Translations under genes and position numbers: made by a program
The notes under the pieces: generated by a model
What the model was told of the DNA's origin: nothing
Seen by the model: the letters and a program-made list of their open reading frames with translations, nothing else
The model's database searches: none
Origin: an uncultured Desulfococcus sp.
Lineage (GTDB): Bacteria > Desulfobacterota > Desulfobacteria > Desulfobacterales > Desulfococcaceae
Direction: 5' to 3'
Length of the DNA stretch: 38,448 bases
Assembly (NCBI GenBank): GCA_913060435.1
Contig: CAJXSB010000003.1
Location: 1 to 38,448 of the forward strand
Part shown: one piece after another, positions 19,997-27,581 of the stretch
Numbering within the stretch: position 1 is the first letter of the stretch
Layout: each line of letters opens with the position of its first letter

Positions 19997-21347
19997 CGTC
20001 GACCAGGAGCACCTGCAGATCCATGACATTGGTCCGGGTGGGGCCGGTGATGAAAAGATCCCCCAAGGGCTGAAAGAAGGCATAGGAATCGTTCTCGGCG
20101 AGATAACGGCGGGCTGACATCTGGCGGGCGGCGGCCCGGGAGACCGTGGTGCCGTCCGCAAAGGCGCCGGCGGCGTCGGTGGGCCCGTCCGTGCCGTCCG
20201 TGCCGGCGGAGAGCAGGAGCACACCGGGATGCCCCGCCAGGTCGATGGCCGCCGAGAGCGCCAGCTCCATATTCCGCCCCCCCTTCCCCCCGCCCTGGAG
20301 GGTTACGGTGGTCTCGCCGCCGGAGAGGAGGCACGCGGGCGCCGCCGCCGGGCGGCTGGAGCGCCGGACCTCCCGGGCCACGGCGCAGAGCACCCGGGCC
20401 GCCTCCCGGGCCTCCCCCTGGAGGGTGGAGGTGAGGACAAGGGGGGCGAAGCCCAGGCGTTCAGCCTCGGCCGCCGCCGCCGCCAGGGCATCGGAGATGC
20501 TGCCGACGATGCGGTTGTCGACGCGGTCGAACATGGCATCCCCCGGCTTCGGCGTCTCATCGATGCGCCCGTCGCAGCCCGCAGCCAGGTGCCGGCGAAC
20601 CGTCTCGGGAATCCGCTCCCCCAGGCCGTAGCGGGATATGATCTCCGCACAGTCCCCAAAGGTGGCGGGGTCTGGGGCCGTGGCGCCGGAGGCGATGATG
20701 TCCAGGTCGTCCCCCACGACATCGGAGAGGATCAGGGAGATGATGCGGGCCCCACCGACGCGTCGGCAGAGCTGCCCCCCCTTGATCCGTGACAGGTGCT
20801 TGCGAAGGGTGTTGATCTCATGAATGTCCGCGCCGCAGGCCAGAAGCAGCCGGGTGGTCTCCTGCTTGTCGGCCAGGGGGATGCCCGCTGCCGGCGCCGG
20901 GGTCAGGGCCGATCCGCCGCCGGAGATCATGCAGAGAATGAGGTCGTCGGGGCCGGCGTCGGCAGTCATGTCGAGCAGGGCCGAAGTCGCCCGTAGCCCG
21001 TTCTGGTCGGGCACCGGGTGGCCCGCCTCCATGACGCGGCACCGCGAAAGGGGCACGCCATGACCGTATTTGGTAATGATGAGCCCGTCGTCAATGCGGT
21101 CGCCCAGGAGCGCCTCGGCCGCCCGGGCCATGGCCGCCGAGGCCTTGCCGAAGCCGATGAGGCGGCACCTGCCCACCGCGGCCATATCCAGCACGATGTC
21201 GCCCGCATGGAGCATCCCGCCGTCCACTCGGAGGTGCCGCCGCACGCACCGTTCCGGGTCCACAGCCGAAAGGCCCGCCTTGAAAATGGCCGTGGCCGGC
21301 GCTTTCAGGTCCTGCGTCCCAACGGCTGCTGCATTGGAAGCCACCAT
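19980..21347 (-). CDS. Glycerate 2-kinase (GckA/TtuD, MOFRL family)
   Basis: GFGKASAAMARAAEALLGDRIDDGLIITKYGHG, EAGHPVPDQNGLRAT, CMISGGGSALTPAPAAGI, SGGETTVTLQGGGKGGRNMELAL, SAGTDGTDGPTDAAGA. Overlaps the 3' end of the convergent transporter. Confidence 0.93.
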   Translation of the reverse strand: MVASNAAAVGTQDLKAPATAIFKAGLSAVDPERCVRRHLRVDGGMLHAGDIVLDMAAVGRCRLIGFGKASAAMARAAEALLGDRIDDGLIITKYGHGVPLSRCRVMEAGHPVPDQNGLRATSALLDMTADAGPDDLILCMISGGGSALTPAPAAGIPLADKQETTRLLLACGADIHEINTLRKHLSRIKGGQLCRRVGGARIISLILSDVVGDDLDIIASGATAPDPATFGDCAEIISRYGLGERIPETVRRHLAAGCDGRIDETPKPGDAMFDRVDNRIVGSISDALAAAAAEAERLGFAPLVLTSTLQGEAREAARVLCAVAREVRRSSRPAAAPACLLSGGETTVTLQGGGKGGRNMELALSAAIDLAGHPGVLLLSAGTDGTDGPTDAAGAFADGTTVSRAAARQMSARRYLAENDSYAFFQPLGDLFITGPTRTNVMDLQVLLVDAISGP

Positions 21348-21439
21348 CTTTCCAACCCTCCTCTCTCAAGATCCAATCGTTATGAGCCGTTGCGGCAGGC
21401 ATACCTTATCGTTGCCAATTCGGGCCGGTCACTTAGCAG

Positions 21440-22657
21440 TCAGGCTGCAGTCCCTTCTGGGGGATGGGCCGGCGATGCAAACCGTCTCTTCCTGGGTCGC
21501 ATGCCAAAGAAAAACCGCACTGCATTGAAACGTCTGACGAATAGCTCGTACAGGGTCATGATCAGGACGAAGGAAGCCACGGCGATAATCAGATACTTTG
21601 GCAGAATACCTATATTCCAATGGATAACGAACCAGCCGACCCACACAATCATTGGTTCATGCAAGATGTAGAAGGGCAGCACCGCCTCGCTGCTGCAGGC
21701 GAGCACCCTGTTATCGGAGTTCAGATACTTTGCTCCGATGTTTAGGACGAAGACGATCCAACTCCAGCGGCCGATGCTCCACACGGTTTGATAGAGCACA
21801 AACGTCGAAGAGAATGGCCCGCCTCCAAAGTACCCGAATTCAAGAGCAAAGTAAACGACAACCGCAAAACTGACGAGGCCAGATATCAGACAGATCCAGC
21901 TGTGTTTCTGTATGCTTTGGGCAAAGCGCGTATCCGCCGCCAGAATGTAGCCGATGATGAAGAAAACCACGAACTCCAGGAAATCGGCCCAGGTATACAA
22001 TCCCGAAAAAGGGATGCTTTTCAAACTGATCCGGACGAGGAGCACAGGGATCAGGAAAAGGAATACTCCGGCCCGTCGCCGGCACCACCTGGCCAGAGTG
22101 TCGATGAGATGAAATCCCCGTTCTGAACGCAGATAATGCATCAGCGGGAGCGTCAGCAACGAAATCAGGAAAAGATACTGGAGAAACCACAAATGACCGT
22201 GAAACGGCACGGGCATCAGACCATGCGGTGATTCAAGTGTAAATTCCCAGTGGCCAAAATAGTGTATAAGCATCTCCCAGAAGGTCGAGGTGCCAGGATA
22301 TCCCAAATGATGAATCGCCCAAAAATAGGCCGAAATCGGGAGAAGGAGAAATACGCCTACGGTATAGAAAGGCACCAGAAGCCGTTTGGCTCTCTCCAGG
22401 AGATACTGCCCGCTGCTTATGGATCGCAACGCATACCAGGAACCAGAACCGGAAAGCAGGAAAAAAAGGGGCATGCCCCAAAAAGCAAGCCAGCCACTGA
22501 AGACATCGGCCACGAGGCTGTGTTCTGCATTTTTTAGAATCCAGGCACCGCTTCGAAAAAACTGGGCGCAATGGAAAAAGAACACCGCAAGTATGGCCAT
22601 TACCCGCAGCCAATCGATATCGTATCTTCGTTCTTTTCCGATTTTTTGTTCTTTCAT
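21440..22657 (-). CDS. Acyltransferase family 3 (OafA-like) integral membrane protein
   Basis: YDIDWLRVMAILAVFFFHCAQFF, ...MPLFFLLSGSGSWYAL, HLWFLQYLFLISL; many TM segments. Confidence 0.88.
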   Translation of the reverse strand: MKEQKIGKERRYDIDWLRVMAILAVFFFHCAQFFRSGAWILKNAEHSLVADVFSGWLAFWGMPLFFLLSGSGSWYALRSISSGQYLLERAKRLLVPFYTVGVFLLLPISAYFWAIHHLGYPGTSTFWEMLIHYFGHWEFTLESPHGLMPVPFHGHLWFLQYLFLISLLTLPLMHYLRSERGFHLIDTLARWCRRRAGVFLFLIPVLLVRISLKSIPFSGLYTWADFLEFVVFFIIGYILAADTRFAQSIQKHSWICLISGLVSFAVVVYFALEFGYFGGGPFSSTFVLYQTVWSIGRWSWIVFVLNIGAKYLNSDNRVLACSSEAVLPFYILHEPMIVWVGWFVIHWNIGILPKYLIIAVASFVLIMTLYELFVRRFNAVRFFFGMRPRKRRFASPAHPPEGTAA

Positions 22658-22818
22658 TTGGCAAAATACCAATCTTCTCCGGCAATCCATCCGCCGCTTA
22701 ACGCATCGGCTCACGGGCGCCGGGCACGAAGTGATCGGCATCCCTTGAAGCAGCTGATGCGCTTACACCCCACTCAACCTTTCCGCGGCTGCCTTCGTAC
22801 CCACATTCTCGTCGGGCA

Positions 22819-23516
22819 TCAGCTCGAGATCTCTTCCCCTTCCCCGAATCGGCCACGTCGGAGGTATGCAGCCAGGCGCTCCTCTCGCGCTTTTGTGATC
22901 TGCGATCGTCTCCAGGTGACAGTCCACCATCCCGCAGTCACAGGTGCCCCTGTCTTGGCCGCATAAGCACGTTGCTCAGCGGCAGCGACAGCCGGAGTGC
23001 CGAGTTCGGCCTCCTTCCTACGTATCCTTTCAATGACGTCCTGCACTTGAGGCGTTTTCGAGGAGATCTGGGTTGCCACCCCATCCTTGAAGCGGAAATC
23101 ACTCGGTGAACTCGCCTCACCATAATCTTCCTCACAAAGCAGGAGAACATGAAACGCCGCATCAGCCATCGCTTCCATCGCGGGAATTCCGCCAGTCTCA
23201 ACCGCAATGCCTCGTGGCATAATTCCCATACCTCTCCAGCAGACTTGCCATGTTTATCCAGTGCCTTATAAACCGCAAGTTCCTGAGCGGAGATAAGGAG
23301 AAACGTATTGAGCGCCCTTGCGCGCGGCCCCCCAATGTACGGGATTTCTGGGACCAGTTTCTCATATTTCCGGCGCGCCTCATTCTCTATCGCTTTAGTG
23401 AGCGCTTTTCCGTAGCGTGCCAAAAGCGATGCCTGCATTACGGCACACGTAATACCAAATTCGCTCAGGAGTTTCTCTTTGTACGATGTGTAGTACCCTA
23501 CTATTTGACTTGACAT
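22819..23516 (-). pseudogene. L-2-amino-thiazoline-4-carboxylic acid hydrolase-like remnant with internal deletion/frameshift
   Basis: Start MSSQIVGYYTSYKEKLLSEFG at 23516; EIPYIGGPRARALNTFLLISAQELAVYKAL...RWLMRRFMFSCFVRKIMVR is coding-like; near 23110-23130 plausible coding moves to another frame (EASSPSDFRFKDGVATQ...). Confidence 0.5.
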
Positions 23517-23766
23517 GGGAACCACCTCTTCAGGTCGAACGCTCAGGCTCACAGGTGAGGGTCGCGCACCGGCCTGAATCCAGTGCAGCCGGTGGGTTTC
23601 AAACCGGCCTCCCCTGGCGTGTGTCTCCGTGGGTGCGCCGCCTGTCGCCTGCCGGTGCAGGCACAATTTTCTCGGCGGTGACCAGACGCCGAGGTGATAA
23701 GAATCCATGCAGAGAGGCGCGCGTTTTTTTTTCACGCCCTGCTGCAGCCGGTGGTTCTGGTCCGAT

Positions 23767-24606
23767 CTACACCCTGTTGGCGATGACTGCAAATTCGCTC
23801 GATTTTCGATCATAGGCGGTTCCTGCGACATCGGAATAAAGCCCATTAACGGAAAAGCCCGCCTCTTTGAACTCCCCCTCAAGATCCTCGGGTGCAAAAT
23901 ATTGCAGCCAGTTGTATACCTCTCTGGTGCGGTCCCACTCGATAATTGTGTACTTGTCCAGTGCAACCCTTTCTTCTTCGTATTTGAAGGTATTCAGAAA
24001 GCCATAGTACTTGTTGGGTGACCAGAATCCGTTGAGCAGATTTACCTCGTATATCGCGACCTCTTCCTTTTGTTCAAACGCCGACAGTGAATACACATCC
24101 AGAAGGACTGATCCGCCCGGCTTCAGAATTCTGTGGAATTTCCTTAGCATCTCTTTTCGTTGTGCCGGGCTGAGGGCACAGAAGTCGCACATGATCATCA
24201 ACACAAGGTCGAATCGCTCTTCGGTTTCAAAGGCGTGGTAGTCCTGCTTCACGTAGCGGATGTTCAAATGTTCACGGGCGGCAACTCCCTTTGCGTAATC
24301 AATGGATCCCCCCGAAAAATCGATGCCCGTCACATCCGCTCCGCGTTTCGCCAACGGTGCAGCGTACAATCCAGGGCCACAGCCGAAATCAGCGATGTTG
24401 AAGCCTCTGCCGATATTGAACTCAGATGCGATCCATTTTACAGATCGATTGATGAACGCCGTGTTTCGCGAACAAACATCGATAGCCTCGTTGAGGTGGA
24501 GCGAGAGCATCTTCTTTGATGTATGTTCATCGGTCCATAGATCGCCAGCAGTATAAAACTGGAATGGTTCGGGTCGTTCGTTGATCCTCTCCAACGCTTC
24601 AAACAT
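23767..24606 (-). CDS. Class I SAM-dependent methyltransferase
   Basis: IADFGCGPGLYAAPLAKRGADVTGIDFSGGSIDYAKG; FDLVLMIMCDFCALSPAQRKEMLRKFHRILKPGGSVLLDVYS. Confidence 0.92.
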   Translation of the reverse strand: MFEALERINERPEPFQFYTAGDLWTDEHTSKKMLSLHLNEAIDVCSRNTAFINRSVKWIASEFNIGRGFNIADFGCGPGLYAAPLAKRGADVTGIDFSGGSIDYAKGVAAREHLNIRYVKQDYHAFETEERFDLVLMIMCDFCALSPAQRKEMLRKFHRILKPGGSVLLDVYSLSAFEQKEEVAIYEVNLLNGFWSPNKYYGFLNTFKYEEERVALDKYTIIEWDRTREVYNWLQYFAPEDLEGEFKEAGFSVNGLYSDVAGTAYDRKSSEFAVIANRV

Positions 24607-24806
24607 GTTCTTTCCTATCTGATGATGCAGACTGGTTCTTTGCCCCGTTAAAGCTCGCGGCTCACAGGGCGGAAAACGGACCCGGAGAACACCTCATATC
24701 CGTATCCATCGTATGAACGAATCTCGAAAGTTGAGTTGAGACAATTTGACCGGATAAGTTGCCTATCCGCCAGACTGAGACCAATTCAACTTTACCTGAC
24801 GACATC

Positions 24807-24865
24807 TGTACCCTTTTTTTATCCGCCCAACTGTATCTTGTGATTTCCGCTGAAGCCCCTACAAT
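24807..24865 (+). promoter_or_regulatory. MocR/EamA promoter region: TGTACC and TGTATC half-sites 25 bp apart, TTGTGA-N16-TACAAT core
   Basis: TGTACC 24807, TGTATC 24832, TTGTGA 24838-24843, TACAAT 24860-24865. The same architecture is conserved in the degenerate copy at 32903-32961. Confidence 0.6.
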
Positions 24866-24922
24866 GGGCCCACGATTCGAGAATGCACAGAAACCGAACG
24901 CCCCAGCCCCCTCTACGAAACC

Positions 24923-26353
24923 GTGGCCCGGAGGATCGCCGACATGGTCGCCAAGGGCACCTACACGCCGGGCGAGCGGGTGCCGTCGATCCGGCAGTTG
25001 AGCCGTCAGCTCCGGGTCAGCGTCAACACCGTCAAGGCCGCATACGTGCACCTGGAGGACCGGCGGATCATCGAGGCCCGGCCCCAGTCGGGGTACTACG
25101 TCTGCCCGAGCCTGCCCGAACCGCCGCGGGAGCCGGACATCGGCGCATCCGGGACCGCGGCCTTCAACCCCGCCGAGGTCGATGCCGGCGGCCTCGTCAT
25201 GCGCATCATGGCGGATGTCATGGACCCCGGCCGGGTCCAGTTCGGGGCCGCGGTGCCGGATCCCGCACTGATCCCTGCGGAGAAGCTGAACCGGATGCTC
25301 GCCGCCGAAAGCCGCCGCTTCCGGGAGGAAAGCACCGGCTATGCCATGCCGCCGGGAAGCCTGCGGCTGAGGACCCAGATCACCCGCCGGATGGTCCGGT
25401 CGGGCTGCACCCTGCGGCCCGACGACATCATCATCACCACGGGCGCGACCGAGGCCGTGTTCCTGGCCCTCCGGGCCGTCTGCTCCCCCGGCGACACCCT
25501 GGCCGTGGGATCCCCCATCCACTTCAATTTCCTGCAGCTCTTCCAGAGCCTCGGGCTCCGGGTCCTGGAGATTCCGTCGTCCCCCACGGACGGCATCAGC
25601 ATCGAGGTTTTGGAAAAGGCGCTGCGGGAAGTCCCGATCCGGGCGTGTCTCGTGATCTCCAACTTCAACAACCCCCTGGGCATCTGTATGCCCGACGAGC
25701 GGAAGCGCCGGCTCCTCGCCCTTTTGGCGCGCTTCGACGTGCCCCTCATCGAGGACGACATCAACGGCGACCTCCCCTTTTCCGGCAGGCGCCCGTTGAC
25801 GGTCAAGTCCTGGGACACCGCCGGCCGGGTGATGCTCTGCGCCTCGTTTTCCAAAACCCTGGCCCCGGGGTACCGGGTGGGGTGGATCGCGCCCGGGCGG
25901 CACTTCGAGGCGGTCATCCGCCAGAAGCTCGTGACCAGCATCGCCAGCGCGACCCCGACCCAGCTTGCTGTGGCCGAGTTCCTGACCAGCGGGGGATACG
26001 CCCGCCACCTGCGGGCCATCCGGAAGGCCTACCGCGCGAAAACCGCCCAGATGGCCGACGCCGTGGGCCGCGCTTTCCCCCCGGGCACCCGGGTCACCCG
26101 ACCCACTGGCGGTTTCACCCTCTGGTTGGAGATGCCCCGGACGGTCGACAGCCTGGCGCTCTACGGACTCGCCCGGGAGCAGGGCATCACCATCGCGCCG
26201 GGGCGGATCTTCTCCACCACCGACCGGTTCGGCCACTGCATCCGCCTCAATGCGGCCCTCTTTTCCGAAAAGACCCGGTGGGCTGTCGAGGCCGTCGGGC
26301 GCATGGCGCATCAACTCGCCGGCGACGGGCCGGCCCAGGATTCAACCGACTGA
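24923..26353 (+). CDS. MocR-type PLP-dependent transcriptional regulator (GntR wHTH + aminotransferase-like domain)
   Basis: ADMVAKGTYTPGERVPSIRQLSRQLRVSVNTVKAAYVHLEDRRIIEARPQSGYYV wHTH; FNNPLGICMPDERK, SFSKTLAPGYRVGWIAPG (PLP lysine). Homologous frame extends upstream to about 24872 (PLYETVARRIADM) without a canonical start. Confidence 0.93.
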   Translation: MARRIADMVAKGTYTPGERVPSIRQLSRQLRVSVNTVKAAYVHLEDRRIIEARPQSGYYVCPSLPEPPREPDIGASGTAAFNPAEVDAGGLVMRIMADVMDPGRVQFGAAVPDPALIPAEKLNRMLAAESRRFREESTGYAMPPGSLRLRTQITRRMVRSGCTLRPDDIIITTGATEAVFLALRAVCSPGDTLAVGSPIHFNFLQLFQSLGLRVLEIPSSPTDGISIEVLEKALREVPIRACLVISNFNNPLGICMPDERKRRLLALLARFDVPLIEDDINGDLPFSGRRPLTVKSWDTAGRVMLCASFSKTLAPGYRVGWIAPGRHFEAVIRQKLVTSIASATPTQLAVAEFLTSGGYARHLRAIRKAYRAKTAQMADAVGRAFPPGTRVTRPTGGFTLWLEMPRTVDSLALYGLAREQGITIAPGRIFSTTDRFGHCIRLNAALFSEKTRWAVEAVGRMAHQLAGDGPAQDSTD

Positions 26354-26464
26354 CACCGCGCCCCGGCGCCCTCCGGAAAAACCTGCCAGCGGCATGACCC
26401 GCCGGCAGGAGGATCTGGCGGCAGGGCCGACAGCGCGAATCGCGGAAAAAAAGGAGAAAAAGGG

Positions 26465-27490
26465 ATGGGAAATGCAATCTTCTACACCTTGACGGTGCTG
26501 ATATGGGGGTCGACGTGGCTGGCCATCAAGTTCCAGCTGGGCGACGTCGACCCCATGGTCTCCGTGGTCTGGCGGTTCACCCTGGCGGCGGCCATCCTCA
26601 TGGCATGGTGCCGGGCGCGGCGGCTCAACATGCGCTTCAGCGGGAGGGACCACCTGTTCATGGCACTCCAGGGCGCCACGCTTTTCGGGGTCAACTACTG
26701 GCTCTTCTACGCGGCGGAGCAGCACCTCACCAGCGGCCTGGCCGCCGTGATCTTCTCGACCATCCTGGTCATGAACATGGTCAACGGCACCCTGTTCCTG
26801 GGCGCGCCCTTCGACATGAAGGTCGCCGCGGGCGCCTTGCTGGGGCTCTCGGGCATCGCCCTCGTCTTCCGGCCGGAACTGACGGGGTTCCACCTGGGCG
26901 ACGACAGCCTCGTGGGGATGCTCCTCTGCTTCGCCGCCACCTTCCTGGCCTCCCTGGGCAACATCATCTCGGCCCGGAACCAGCAGCGCGGCCTGCCCGT
27001 GATCCAGACCAACGCCTGGGGCATGGCCTACGGCGCGGTCCTGATGCTGGCCGCGGCGCTCCTGAGCGGAAGGCAATTCGCATTCGTGGGGAGCCCCGCC
27101 TACATCATCGCCCTGGTCTACCTTGCGGTCTTCGGCTCCATCGTGGCCTTTGGCTGCTACCTCACCCTGGTGGGCCGCATCGGCGCCGACCGGGCCGCCT
27201 ACGCCACCCTTCTCTTCCCCATCGTGGCCCTGGGGATCTCGACGGTCTGGGAGGGCTACCAATGGACGCCCGAGGCCGCTATCGGCGTGAGCCTGATTCT
27301 GGGGGGCAAACTTCTCATGCTGAAGAAAACGTGCTTCCGGCACCGCACCGTCGATGCCGGCAGGGGCACGAAACCTCGGACGGGCCCAGGCTTGAGGGCA
27401 GCCCGCCCGGCGGCCCTCGCCGGGCATACGGAGACCGGGTGCGTGTGCCGGGCGCCATTGCCGTACAGTTTCAGTGGAGGGATGGATTGA
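26465..27490 (+). CDS. EamA/DMT-family transporter
   Basis: 10-TM DMT pattern: NAIFYTLTVLIWGSTWLAIKFQLGDVDPMVSVVWRFTLAAAIL...; directly downstream of MocR. Confidence 0.92.
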   Translation: MGNAIFYTLTVLIWGSTWLAIKFQLGDVDPMVSVVWRFTLAAAILMAWCRARRLNMRFSGRDHLFMALQGATLFGVNYWLFYAAEQHLTSGLAAVIFSTILVMNMVNGTLFLGAPFDMKVAAGALLGLSGIALVFRPELTGFHLGDDSLVGMLLCFAATFLASLGNIISARNQQRGLPVIQTNAWGMAYGAVLMLAAALLSGRQFAFVGSPAYIIALVYLAVFGSIVAFGCYLTLVGRIGADRAAYATLLFPIVALGISTVWEGYQWTPEAAIGVSLILGGKLLMLKKTCFRHRTVDAGRGTKPRTGPGLRAARPAALAGHTETGCVCRAPLPYSFSGGMD

Positions 27491-27513
27491 CACGGCATTT
27501 TCGGGAAGACGGG
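27394..27513. repeat. Direct repeat copy A
   Basis: Collinear without visible gaps with 33260-33379; includes ...cgccgggcatacggagaccgg[g/a]tgcgtgtgccgggcgccattgccgta[c/a]agtttcagtg...gatggattga. Confidence 0.85.
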
Positions 27514-27528
27514 CTCAGCACCAACATA

Positions 27529-27563
27529 GGAGGTCAAGAGTTCTGAATTTTGACTCCTTTTTT
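27529..27563 (+). terminator. Rho-independent terminator after EamA
   Basis: GGAGGTCAA ... TTGACTCC stem (one bulged G) followed by TTTTTT. Confidence 0.6.
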
Positions 27564-27581
27564 CTTGGGGATGGTGAATCA

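Noticed and set aside
18629-20224. 531-aa - strand ORF
   Set aside because: Antisense to the MOT1-like transporter; low-complexity G/D/E/P shadow ORF.
23517-23705. Cobalamin riboswitch
   Set aside because: Some CCGGTG-like elements occur, but the B12-box and core order do not fit by eye.
24662-26314. 550-aa - strand ORF
   Set aside because: Antisense to the MocR gene; its similarity to the 32842-33324 minus ORF is explained by DNA homology of the MocR copies.
24883-26397. 504-aa + strand ORF overlapping MocR in another frame
   Set aside because: R/P/G-rich frame-shifted shadow; the MocR frame has recognisable domains.
27394-27513. Group II intron domain V/VI or retroelement end as the origin of repeats A/B/C
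   Set aside because: A stem can be drawn (GCCGGGCATACG/CGTGTGCCGGGC), but it does not match the domain V consensus and no reverse transcriptase is present; left as an unclassified repeat.
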